The notes beneath the pieces were generated by a model, which did no database searches, was not told where the DNA came from, and worked only from the letters and a program-made list of their open reading frames with translations. The position numbers were made by a program, and so were the translations under genes. Shown one piece after another: positions 42,709-50,773 of a DNA stretch of 64,000 nucleotides (position 1 is its first letter; each line of letters opens with the position of its first letter). Source of the stretch: Flavobacterium sp. HTF (lineage in GTDB: Bacteria; Bacteroidota; Bacteroidia; Flavobacteriales; Flavobacteriaceae); the NCBI RefSeq assembly GCF_003105115.1, contig NZ_QETH01000001.1, positions 120,876 to 184,875 on the forward strand, in the 5' to 3' direction.

Positions 42709-43470
42709 ATGAAAATCATTTCTTATAATGTAAACGGAATCAGAGCCGCAATTTCAAAAGGATTTATCGAATGGTTAAGACATTCAAACCCGGATGTTAT
42801 TTGTCTTCAGGAAATAAAAGCCACTCAGGAGCAAATTCCGACAGATGCAATTACTGATGCCGGATACCCTTATCAATATTATTATCCTGCTACAAAAAAA
42901 GGATATAGCGGAGTTGCTATATTATCCAAAATAAAACCAAACAATGTTGTTTACGGAACCGGAATTCAACACATGGATTTTGAAGGCCGCAACCTTCGTG
43001 CTGATTTCGATGATTGTTCGGTAATGAGCCTGTATCTTCCGTCAGGAACTAATATCGAAAGACTGGATCATAAATTTATGTTTATGGATGATTTTCAGTT
43101 GTATATAAACGAGCTCAAACTTACAATCCCGAATCTGATCATTTGCGGAGATTACAACATTTGCCACGAAGCTATAGATATTCATGACCCTGTTCGTAAC
43201 AAAACTGTTTCAGGATTTTTGCCGCAGGAACGTGCGTGGCTGGATGCTTTTATGAAATCTGGTTTTATTGACAGCTTCCGTCATTTCAATAAAGACCCTC
43301 ATCATTATTCGTGGTGGAGTTACAGGGCGGGAGCCCGCGGAAATAATAAGGGATGGCGTATTGATTATAACCTGGTAAGCAATTCTATGCAGCACAGATT
43401 AAAGCGTGCCGTTATTTTGCCGGACGCAGTACATTCTGACCATTGTCCGGTTTTGGTTGAGATTGAATAA
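42709..43470 (+). CDS. xth: Exodeoxyribonuclease III (AP endonuclease)
   Basis: 253 residues, complete exonuclease III fold: ISYNVNGIRAAISKGF, the metal ligand in VICLQEIKAT (Glu), LIICGDYNICHEAIDI (Asp, Asn), WWSYRAGARGNNKGWRIDY and the last His in VHSDHCPVLVEIE. It cuts DNA at abasic sites and removes 3' blocks in base excision repair. Divergent from the OlsF-like gene. Confidence 0.96.
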   Translation: MKIISYNVNGIRAAISKGFIEWLRHSNPDVICLQEIKATQEQIPTDAITDAGYPYQYYYPATKKGYSGVAILSKIKPNNVVYGTGIQHMDFEGRNLRADFDDCSVMSLYLPSGTNIERLDHKFMFMDDFQLYINELKLTIPNLIICGDYNICHEAIDIHDPVRNKTVSGFLPQERAWLDAFMKSGFIDSFRHFNKDPHHYSWWSYRAGARGNNKGWRIDYNLVSNSMQHRLKRAVILPDAVHSDHCPVLVEIE

Positions 43471-43585
43471 TTTTGGTATTGTTATTGTTGAAAGAAAAAC
43501 AGTTTTGAATTCGATCAATCATTAAAACGAAAGAGGAATTCGAACCTTAAAATATATTAACGCCCCAATAAAAACAACTAATAAA

Positions 43586-44530
43586 ATGATTAAAAAAGCC
43601 TCAATTGGATTGCTGGTAGTTGCCCTCTCTGCAACTTCCTGTGTTTCTAAAAAGATTTACAACGATCTTGAATCAAAATATTCAGATCTGAAAAAAGAAA
43701 ACCGCTCTATCGCTGATGAAAATGCCGACTTAAAAACGGCTAAAAATCAATTGGAACTGGATCGTGATAAGTTAACAAAAGATCTTGCCAGTACGAAAGA
43801 TGATCTTGCCAGACAAAAAGCAGATCTTGCAGCGGAACAAAAAAAATACAAAGTACTTCAGGATTCATACAACGCTCTTGAGAAAAACAGCAATGATGCG
43901 CTTGAAAGTAATATGGCTAAAAACCGTGAATTACTGGCACAATTAGAAGCAAAATCTAAGAAATTAGCTGATGAACAGGCGCGCTTGGATAAAACGGCAA
44001 ATCGTCTGAAAGAACTTGAAGATATGATTGCCGCAAAAGAAGCTGCAATGAAAAAATTAAAAGAAACTTTATCTAAAGCATTAAATGGTTTTGAAGGTAA
44101 AGGTCTTACTGTAGAACAGAAAAATGGGAAAGTTTATGTTTCGATGGAAAACAAACTGCTTTTCAACTCAGGAAGCTGGGCTGTTGGTACAGAAGGAAGA
44201 AGAGCTGTTGTAGAACTTGGAAAAGTTTTGGGTGATAATCCGGATCTTTCTGTTCTTATTGAAGGACATACAGACGATGATCCGTACGCAGGTTCAGGAC
44301 CAATCGCAAATAACTGGGATTTATCTACAAAAAGAGCAACCGCTATTGTAGCAATTTTAAGTGAAAATAATAAAATCAATAAGCAAAAATTAACGGCTGC
44401 CGGACGTAGTGAATTTTCTCCTTTGGCCAGCAATGCAACTCCGGAAGGAAAAGCTAAAAACCGTAGAATCGAAATCATCTTAACTCCTAGATTAGATGAA
44501 ATCGCTGAAATGCTTAATAGTATTAATTAA
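43586..44530 (+). CDS. OmpA-family peptidoglycan-binding lipoprotein
   Basis: 314 residues. Lipobox signal GLLVVALSATSCVSK. A long coiled coil follows (about 25-160, heptads such as NLETKAKNQLELDRDKL-like AKNQLELDRDKLTKDLAST and AQLEAKSKKLADEQARLDKTANRL). A C-terminal OmpA domain (about 185-305) contains LFNSGSWAVGTEGRRAV, LIEGHTDDDPYA, STKRATAIVAIL and AGRSEFSPLASN. It tethers the outer membrane to peptidoglycan. A strong terminator follows. Confidence 0.92.
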   Translation: MIKKASIGLLVVALSATSCVSKKIYNDLESKYSDLKKENRSIADENADLKTAKNQLELDRDKLTKDLASTKDDLARQKADLAAEQKKYKVLQDSYNALEKNSNDALESNMAKNRELLAQLEAKSKKLADEQARLDKTANRLKELEDMIAAKEAAMKKLKETLSKALNGFEGKGLTVEQKNGKVYVSMENKLLFNSGSWAVGTEGRRAVVELGKVLGDNPDLSVLIEGHTDDDPYAGSGPIANNWDLSTKRATAIVAILSENNKINKQKLTAAGRSEFSPLASNATPEGKAKNRRIEIILTPRLDEIAEMLNSIN

Positions 44531-44585
44531 GGGACTAAGGTACTGAGTTGCTGAGATTCTAAGGTTTTGAGATTCTAAGATTTAT

Positions 44586-44622
44586 AAAAAAGGTTCAAAG
44601 TAAAACTTTGAACCTTTTTTTT
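44586..44622 (+). terminator. Terminator after OmpA-family lipoprotein
   Basis: aaaaaggttcaaag/ctttgaacctttttt stem with a 5-nt loop and a long T tract. Confidence 0.9.
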
Positions 44623-44628
44623 GTCCTG

Positions 44629-44647
44629 CAAGGTTTTCAAAACCTTG
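44629..44647. repeat. 19-nt palindrome, AAGGTTTT type
   Basis: caaggtttt-c-aaaaccttg, perfect arms of 9 bp. Degraded copies follow at about 44682-44705 (gcaaggttttggaaacttgc) and 44756. Confidence 0.7.
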
Positions 44648-44807
44648 TAGGTTTAGTTGCTTCAGAAAAAATAATCTATATCTGCAAGGTTTTGGAAACT
44701 TGCTGGAGAGATAAATCACCATAAATTTAGCTTACTATCTTAGCACCTCAAAAAAACCTTGTAGTTTTTTTAACTTTTGTCAAATTCTGAATTGAAAAAT
44801 CACTTTG

Positions 44808-44815
44808 TACCTTTG
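44808..44815 (+). promoter_or_regulatory. -7 element for aldo/keto reductase
   Basis: TACCTTTG fits TAnnTTTG. The start codon is at 44883, so the leader would be about 60 nt and contain the right arm of the 33-nt inverted repeat. Confidence 0.4.
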
Positions 44816-44882
44816 GAAAGTTATTATTAAAAAGAAGGTAAACTTAGAACCTTAGAATCTCAGCAACTCAGAACCTTAGTAA

Positions 44883-45920
44883 ATGAAATACACTACATTA
44901 CCCAATACCGATATAAAAGTTAGTAAAATCAACCTTGGAACGATGACTTTCGGTCAGCAAAATACAGAAGCCGAGGGGCATGCCCAGATGGATTATGCCC
45001 TCGAAAGAGGGATTAACTTCTTTGATACTGCCGAAATGTATTCGGTTCCGGCACGTCAGGAAACTTATGGAAGTACAGAAAAAATTATCGGAACCTGGTT
45101 TAAAAAATCAGGAAATCGAGATAAAGTGGTTTTAGCATCTAAAATCGCAGGTCCGAACGCGAATTTTGGTTATATGCGTGAAAAATTGGATTTTTCTCCC
45201 GTAAGTATTAAGTATGCGGTTGAAAACAGCTTAAAACGCCTTCAAACCGATTATATCGATTTGTACCAAATGCACTGGCCGGAACGCAAAACCAATTATT
45301 TTGGTCAGCGTGGTTTCAATGGTCATGATGATGTCTGGGAAGACAGCTTTAGAGAAACATTAGAAACATTTGATGTATTGATCAAAGAAGGAAAAATAAA
45401 ACATATTGGGGTTTCAAATGAAAATGCCTGGGGAATGATGCGTCTTTTAGAAGAAAGCAAATATCAAAACCTTCCAAGAATCAAAACCGTTCAAAATCCG
45501 TATAATTTATTGAACCGACTTTTTGAAGTGGGCTCTGCTGAAGTTTCAAAATATGAGAATGTTGGTTTACTGGCTTATTCACCTTTAGCATTCGGAGTTT
45601 TAACGGGTAAATTTTTAACTGGCGAAGCACATCCAAATGCGAGAGTTAATCTTTTTCCACAATATACTCGTTATAAAAGCGAACAATGCACGCAGGCAAC
45701 AAAATTGTATCAGGAAATTGCTAAAAAACATGGATTAACATTGACGGAGCTGGCAATGGGATTCGTTTTACAACAGCCATTTTTGACAAGTGCCATTATT
45801 GGAGCAACAACAATGGATCAGTTAAAAGAAAATATCGCCACAATTGATGTGGTTTTATCAAAAGAAATTATAGCCGAAATCAATCATGTTCAGGCAATTA
45901 TTCCAGATCCTGCGCCGTAA
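44883..45920 (+). CDS. Aldo/keto reductase (YajO/Tas-like)
   Basis: 345 residues, TIM-barrel oxidoreductase using NADPH. The tetrad is visible: Asp in FFDTAEMYSVP, Tyr in the same block, Lys in VVLASKIAGP and His in LYQMHWPE. The C-terminal LTELAMGFVLQQP and SAIIGATTMDQLKENIATI are cofactor-binding features of the group that includes E. coli Tas and YajO. It reduces carbonyl compounds; physiological substrate unknown. Confidence 0.93.
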   Translation: MKYTTLPNTDIKVSKINLGTMTFGQQNTEAEGHAQMDYALERGINFFDTAEMYSVPARQETYGSTEKIIGTWFKKSGNRDKVVLASKIAGPNANFGYMREKLDFSPVSIKYAVENSLKRLQTDYIDLYQMHWPERKTNYFGQRGFNGHDDVWEDSFRETLETFDVLIKEGKIKHIGVSNENAWGMMRLLEESKYQNLPRIKTVQNPYNLLNRLFEVGSAEVSKYENVGLLAYSPLAFGVLTGKFLTGEAHPNARVNLFPQYTRYKSEQCTQATKLYQEIAKKHGLTLTELAMGFVLQQPFLTSAIIGATTMDQLKENIATIDVVLSKEIIAEINHVQAIIPDPAP

Positions 45921-45941
45921 TCCGAATGTCAGCCTGAGCGA

Positions 45942-45957
45942 TCCCGAGGCTTTGGGA
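45942..45957. repeat. 16-nt palindrome TCCCGA...GGGA type
   Basis: tcccgaggctttggga. Fourth copy of the family seen at 2040, 30473 and 32349, here inside a longer word (cctgagcga...) related to the palindrome at 1081. Confidence 0.6.
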
Positions 45958-45974
45958 GAAGGCCTTTTATAAAT

Positions 45975-46026
45975 ACGAATTCCATAAATTTTCACGGATT
46001 GATCTGTGTTAATTTGTGGAATTCGT
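45975..46026. terminator. Hairpin between converging reductase and DUF4139 genes
   Basis: Stem acgaattccataaatt/aatttgtggaattcgt (15/16, one G-T pair) made from the same ACGAATT words as the tandem array at 15316-16100. It may end both transcripts. Confidence 0.6.
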
Positions 46027-46044
46027 GTTTAAAATGTTATCTGT

Positions 46045-47685
46045 TTATAAGTTCAAAATCTGGTCTTTTGGGTATTTCACTCTGTAACTAATTCTGAATT
46101 TCTTGTTTTCATTAGGTTTCAACTGCAATTGCCAGGTCAGGATTCCGGTTTCGGTATTTATTTTAGCACCGTCACTTTGCAGTAATTCTACTTCAATTTC
46201 TTTATTGGTGCTGAGCGGATATTGGTCTTTCAATAACAATTCGACTGCTTCTTTTTTATTGTTTCTTACTGTAATATCAAAAGTAAAAGTCTGTTCTTTT
46301 TTGGCAGATAAAAATTTAGTTCCCGATTTATCAGCGACTTTTTCACGTTTGATCGATACTTTTTTATCTCGTCCCATGCTCAGGTTTAAAGTATCTCCGG
46401 TTTGGTTCGGCTCGATAAAAGTTTTACCAACATACATGCCTTCAAAAATGATATTAGCTTCGCCTCTCAGTAAATTGTATTTGCTGTAATCGGCAATTTC
46501 TGCAAGCAGAAAAGCTTCATTTTCGACTTTTGGAACCGAATAATATTTATATGAAGCCGGCAGTTTTATTTCTTTTAAAGAAACACTGTGTATTTTTCCA
46601 TTCGATAAAATATCATACGGAATATCAATATCAAAAGAAATATTAAGCTGATTTTCTGCTACAGTTGTATAATTAGAAACGGATGATTCTTCCATTATCG
46701 GAGCCGCCATTTCCATAGATTGATCCGCCATTTTTACTTTTGCAAGACTTCCCTGTATCTGATTTCTTTTCTTCGTCGTTCCATAACCAGTAACAACAAC
46801 TTCATCATTATATACCTGATTGGCCAGAAACCATGAACTCAATATTGGCGCCTGATTGTTTTGATTTGGAATGCCGCTTGACAAAGTTAGTTTTACTTTT
46901 TTCCAGTCGATTCCGGTGTTTTGGGCTACCTGAGCTTTATACATCATATTAATCGGCGAAGTAACGCTTTCGGCGCGTAAATCATAAAAAGGTGTCCAGC
47001 CTGCATTATTGGTCAAATACGAAATGTCAAACGGAATAATTCCGGCCGTCTGGTTCATTACCTGCAAAACAAGTTTTCCTGACGATGTTTTTTCTTCTTT
47101 ATTCGCATTGACTTCAAGTTTGTTATTGAGTTTTCGTAATGTTTCATTCAGTTTTTGTTGTTTCTCAGTAAGTGTGTTGATGTTGTTGGCAATTTCAATT
47201 TGCTTGTTTTTATAATACTCCACCATTTTCATTAACTCGGTTACGTTCAAACCAGAATTTATGCCTGAAATCTGTTGGTTTTTATCTAGAAGCTGAATCG
47301 TTTTGTTTTCCGAATTAATCGTATTATTCACTTTCTGAATTTCCTTCTGAACCAAAACAATACTGTCACGCACTATTTTAAGTGCCGGTGATTTAGCATC
47401 CGTTTCATATTCAGAAATATAATTATTGGTAAACTGAACCGAAAGGACAGTTACACTCGCAGGTGCTCCAATCTGTATTGAACTTTCATTTAAATTTACC
47501 GCCACATTTTTGATTACAATCTCGCTTGCACCGGCAGGTATTGTTGCGCTTGCAGTTTGAGATAATTCGGCGGCATTAAAATATACGGTTGCGGCTTTTA
47601 CTTTGGCAGTTGTAAAAATGGGTTTTTGCGCAAAAGCAAAAGTGACCATTAAGAGTAAAAGTGCTGTGGCTTGTTTTTTAGTCAT
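46045..47685 (-). CDS. DUF4139 (MuiA-type mucoidy inhibitor-like) exported protein
   Basis: 546 residues with signal MTKKQATALLLLMVTFAFAQ. It has an N-terminal DUF4140-like domain (about 30-125), a long coiled coil (about 100-205) and a C-terminal DUF4139 beta domain (about 220-545) with GWTPFYDLRAESV. Between the strands lies VYNDEVVVTGYGTTKKRNQ (about 290-308), which copies the SusC/RagA-type TonB-plug signature DEVVVTGYG. Related Bacteroidetes proteins are called mucoidy inhibitor MuiA. The role is unproven; it is first in line downstream of other exported envelope genes on this strand. Confidence 0.85.
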   Translation of the reverse strand: MTKKQATALLLLMVTFAFAQKPIFTTAKVKAATVYFNAAELSQTASATIPAGASEIVIKNVAVNLNESSIQIGAPASVTVLSVQFTNNYISEYETDAKSPALKIVRDSIVLVQKEIQKVNNTINSENKTIQLLDKNQQISGINSGLNVTELMKMVEYYKNKQIEIANNINTLTEKQQKLNETLRKLNNKLEVNANKEEKTSSGKLVLQVMNQTAGIIPFDISYLTNNAGWTPFYDLRAESVTSPINMMYKAQVAQNTGIDWKKVKLTLSSGIPNQNNQAPILSSWFLANQVYNDEVVVTGYGTTKKRNQIQGSLAKVKMADQSMEMAAPIMEESSVSNYTTVAENQLNISFDIDIPYDILSNGKIHSVSLKEIKLPASYKYYSVPKVENEAFLLAEIADYSKYNLLRGEANIIFEGMYVGKTFIEPNQTGDTLNLSMGRDKKVSIKREKVADKSGTKFLSAKKEQTFTFDITVRNNKKEAVELLLKDQYPLSTNKEIEVELLQSDGAKINTETGILTWQLQLKPNENKKFRISYRVKYPKDQILNL

Positions 47686-47748
47686 CGGTTTATATTTAAT
47701 TATTTTTTTTGAAAGACAGAGATTACAAATATCAAAAGATGAATTGAT

Positions 47749-48372
47749 TTAATAATACATTACAAGGATTATTTTCTTTTTAGAATTGTCAATTGTTTTC
47801 TCCAGTACGGCAAAAAACTTCTCATTCACCATCGGGCATCCCAGACTGTTGCAAATCGGGTATGATTGTTCTTCAAAAGGAACGTCAATATATTTATGAA
47901 GCACTACATTTCTGTCAAATGCATTACTGTTGGTTTTGTCTAAACCGTAAAGCTTATAAGCTTTCCCGAATCTTCCCGAATAAGAACCGCCAATGGCATA
48001 TTTTCCTAATGAACTGCAATTGGAATTTTTGGTATTGCTGAATTGAAGTTGTCCCGGAATTCCTGTTTCAGAACCGGAGCCGTGACCCACTAATCCTTTA
48101 CTGACTAATTTGCTGTTTTTTAAATCGTAAATAAAAAACCGATTTCTTCCTGATTCTATTTTCATATCTAAAAAGAAAGCAATATCTGAATTGTATTTAG
48201 GCGTTTTCCCCAAAAAACTCCTGATTTCAGTAATCTCACTTTTTAATTTCTCTTCATAAGAATAAACCGGTTTTGAATTTATAATTTTTGATGGCTTTTC
48301 GTTGTCATTTCTGCAAGCCAGAAGCACACAGGAAAAGCCAGTCAAAAGCAAGATGAAAATGCTCTTTTTCAT
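47749..48372 (-). CDS. L,D-transpeptidase catalytic-domain lipoprotein (YkuD_2-like)
   Basis: Start set at the ATG at 48372 because MKKSIFILLLTGFSCVLLAC is a lipoprotein signal; an in-frame ATG nine codons earlier is also possible. The mature enzyme (about 207 residues in all) shows FFLDMKIESGRNRFFIYDLKNS, GRFGKAYKLYGLD, NVVLHKYIDVPF and the Cys motif CNSLGCPMVNE of the catalytic L,D-transpeptidase fold (active Cys in LGCPMV). It would make 3-3 peptidoglycan cross-links or attach proteins to the wall. It lies 27 bp downstream of the VWA gene. Confidence 0.85.
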   Translation of the reverse strand: MKKSIFILLLTGFSCVLLACRNDNEKPSKIINSKPVYSYEEKLKSEITEIRSFLGKTPKYNSDIAFFLDMKIESGRNRFFIYDLKNSKLVSKGLVGHGSGSETGIPGQLQFSNTKNSNCSSLGKYAIGGSYSGRFGKAYKLYGLDKTNSNAFDRNVVLHKYIDVPFEEQSYPICNSLGCPMVNEKFFAVLEKTIDNSKKKIILVMYY

Positions 48373-48399
48373 TTTTAAAAGATTGAATTTCGACATCAT

Positions 48400-49551
48400 T
48401 TATTTCTCAACCGTATACCCTTTCACTTTTGCAAAAGCTACAATCGAGGTATTAATCGTATTGCCCAAATCATCTTGTTTTTTCGTTTTTTTAGATTCAG
48501 TGTCAATAAATTGCTGGCGTTTTTTGGCCAGGACACTAATTTCTTTCTGAATGGTTTCTCTTTCTTTTGTTTTTTCAGTCACTATTTGCTGAAGTTCTGC
48601 GGTCGATTTATTCTGAAGTTCCACTGGGAGTTCTTCTTTTTTTAGTTTTGAAATCGCTCCTGCATCATCTTTTACTTTGTCAACCAGATCCCAGCTTTCA
48701 TTTTTATAAACCGCTTTTGATTTGCTCACGGCGCGGTCCGTATAATTGGCAGCCGAAACTTTTTTGGCATTTTGGTCCTGCGTTACCTGATTCATTTTTT
48801 TTGCTGCTCCTTTTGCTCCGTAATTGATATACGTTTTGTTTATTTTTTCATCACATTTTGAGATTTCCTCATCATAAGGTGTTGCAATATATTCTACAGC
48901 CTGATTGGCATCAATGTTAAAATATTTGCCTTTTCCGTAATCGGCACCATCTTTCCATAAAATACTGATGCCTTCCTTTTTATCCCCGCAAAAAATAGTA
49001 TTCACATAAATATCATTTTTCAGGGCATTGCTGATGGCTTCTTTGTAGTTCACACCACCCTGATTAAATTCTTCATTTCCGGCAATATAAATCAGTTTCA
49101 TGTTATTGCTTTCTTTTGCCCATTGTAACTGTTTTGTCGCATCCTGAATGACAGCACCGCAGTATTCATTTCCGCCGTTGGTTCTGAGTGCAAACAATTT
49201 TTCTGAAATCAGATCTAAATCGGTCGAAAGAGGAGTTATTTGTCGGATATAATTTGATTTTTGCGATAAGCCGTCATTGCCATATTCGTATAAGGCAATT
49301 TCGATATCCGGTGTTTTTCCATCGTATTTTAAAGTTGTCAAAGTATTCACGATATTCCACAATCTTGATTTCGCCTGATCGATTAATCCGTCCATACTGC
49401 TTGATGTGTCCAGCAAAAGAGCCACCTGTATTTTAGTGTTTTCTGCAGGTTTTTCGATTTTAGTTCTGTATTTTGAATTTGCTTCTGAAGAATTAAAGCC
49501 CAAAGAAATTACTGCAGTAAAAAGCGCTGTGATAAAAAGATTTGATTTCAT
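48400..49551 (-). CDS. Exported von Willebrand A domain protein
   Basis: Start set at 49551 because MKSNLFITALFTAVISLGFNSSEA is a signal peptide. 383 residues. The VWA fold begins VALLLDTSSSMDGLIDQAKSRLWNIV, with the DxSxS metal-binding motif in LLDTSSSM. A coiled-coil/charged tail (about 300-383) reads ELQNKSTAELQQIVTEKTKERE... It probably binds other envelope proteins through Mg2+. It is the first gene of a leftward run with the L,D-transpeptidase and DUF4139 genes. Confidence 0.87.
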   Translation of the reverse strand: MKSNLFITALFTAVISLGFNSSEANSKYRTKIEKPAENTKIQVALLLDTSSSMDGLIDQAKSRLWNIVNTLTTLKYDGKTPDIEIALYEYGNDGLSQKSNYIRQITPLSTDLDLISEKLFALRTNGGNEYCGAVIQDATKQLQWAKESNNMKLIYIAGNEEFNQGGVNYKEAISNALKNDIYVNTIFCGDKKEGISILWKDGADYGKGKYFNIDANQAVEYIATPYDEEISKCDEKINKTYINYGAKGAAKKMNQVTQDQNAKKVSAANYTDRAVSKSKAVYKNESWDLVDKVKDDAGAISKLKKEELPVELQNKSTAELQQIVTEKTKERETIQKEISVLAKKRQQFIDTESKKTKKQDDLGNTINTSIVAFAKVKGYTVEK

Positions 49552-49661
49552 AATTTTAGTTTTAATTGGATGATTACAGACCAAACTTAAAAACTTAAAA
49601 AGCACGTTTTCCGGACAAATGGTGAAACAGCATTTTGACTTGGTGAAATATTATCGCCTGA

Positions 49662-50624
49662 TTAATAGTTTTGTCTGGAAGTATTCATATTAAGTGTTTT
49701 TAAATCACCATTTGGTGTAACCAGAATAAGCTCTTTATCTGTTTTTACCTGTTTCTTTTCTTTGTTGATTACTATTTTAATTTCATATTGAATCTGAATA
49801 ACAGGTTCTAATACAGCAGGGTTAATTACAAAATCAAACTCTTTGTTTAATACCGGCTGGTAATAAAGTGTCACAGATTTGTTAACCTGATTGATGTTTG
49901 CTGCCCTTTTTAAGTTTAAGGAAGAACTGTTATAAGCTTCATATGATTTGTGCATTTCAACAGGTACATTTACCATATAACCATCGGCGATTCTTTTTTC
50001 AGCATTTGCAAATGTTTCTCCAAGCAGTTCCTGATAGTTTTTTATTTTTTCCTGCACCATAAGTTTAGCTTTGTTCGCCATTTCTTTCTTAACTGTTTCT
50101 AACGTATTCGAGAAATAATCAACCAGTACCAGATCATAGATTTCATTATTGGATAAAATTGAAATAAACTCGTTCAGCTGACTGGGATCGGAGTATTTTA
50201 TATGAATGTTTTTCTTTACTTCAAATCCTGCAGGCACTTCATTATACGTTTTGCGATTAAAAACTTTTTTCTCAGTTTCATACTCATAAACAGGAACAAA
50301 TGAAATCATGTCAACAAAGGTTTCAACACCTTTTTTAAGTTTAATTTCATTCAGAGACTGCATAATTCTCTGATCAATTAATTCATTAACTTCCTTCGTT
50401 GTTTTGCCGGTTTGGGTTGTGCTGAAAATGGCTGTGTAAGCATCTGCCTTAACGTTTGCAAGGCCTTTTACACTTACAACAATATCAGTATTTTGAGGAA
50501 AATCAATGTTTATAGTTTGGTTCGGATAATGCTGCTGATTCTGATAATTGATATTTCCCGAAGCTTGTCCGATTACAAATGAAGAGAATAATAATGCTAA
50601 AAAGGTAAAGGATAGTTTTTTCAT
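49662..50624 (-). CDS. SIMPL (DUF541) domain exported protein
   Basis: 320 residues with signal MKKLSFTFLALLFSSFVIGQ. The SIMPL signature is present: IVVSVKGLANVKADAYTAIFSTTQTGKTTKEVNELIDQRI, then KKEMANKAKLMVQEKIKNYQELLGE and VTLYYQPVLNKEFD. SIMPL proteins are periplasmic, poorly characterised and linked to stress or secretion in some bacteria. It has a TACATTTG promoter element upstream. Confidence 0.88.
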   Translation of the reverse strand: MKKLSFTFLALLFSSFVIGQASGNINYQNQQHYPNQTINIDFPQNTDIVVSVKGLANVKADAYTAIFSTTQTGKTTKEVNELIDQRIMQSLNEIKLKKGVETFVDMISFVPVYEYETEKKVFNRKTYNEVPAGFEVKKNIHIKYSDPSQLNEFISILSNNEIYDLVLVDYFSNTLETVKKEMANKAKLMVQEKIKNYQELLGETFANAEKRIADGYMVNVPVEMHKSYEAYNSSSLNLKRAANINQVNKSVTLYYQPVLNKEFDFVINPAVLEPVIQIQYEIKIVINKEKKQVKTDKELILVTPNGDLKTLNMNTSRQNY

Positions 50625-50650
50625 GATTATGGTTTTTAAGAATTATGGAT

Positions 50651-50658
50651 CAAATGTA
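50651..50658 (-). promoter_or_regulatory. -7 element for SIMPL gene
   Basis: caaatgta reads TACATTTG on the minus strand, fitting TAnnTTTG, 27 bp before the start. Confidence 0.45.
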
Positions 50659-50773
50659 TTGATCGAAAAAACGTATTTTTGGAAGAATGGGTCAACAGGT
50701 CATTTGACTTGGTGAAAAATATAGGATAGGAATTTGAAATTAGGTTACTTTACACTTTTAAAATAAAGTATTT

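Larger units (their letters stand above)
44534..44880. repeat. 33-nt inverted repeat pair (32/33)
   Basis: Arm 44534-44566 starts actaaggtactgagttgctg and arm 44848-44880 ends gcaactcagaaccttagt. They are reverse complements with one mismatch. Related words occur at 32433-32465 and 4053-4080. Confidence 0.8.
44531..44882. other. Repeat-rich gap between OmpA lipoprotein and aldo/keto reductase
   Basis: 352 bp without a gene. Contents: left arm of a 33-nt inverted repeat (44534-44566), an intrinsic terminator (44586-44622), a 19-nt palindrome caaggtttt-c-aaaaccttg (44629-44647), two further degraded copies of the same 'caaggttt' word, a TACCTTTG promoter element (44808-44815) and the right arm (44848-44880). 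Confidence 0.8.

Noticed and set aside
43526..43550. A tRNA 3'-end-like sequence (ggttcgaattcc) on the minus strand, suggesting a tRNA remnant or attachment site.
   Set aside because: The rest of the arm and any acceptor or anticodon structure are missing, and the surrounding bases are AT-rich; no integrase is nearby.
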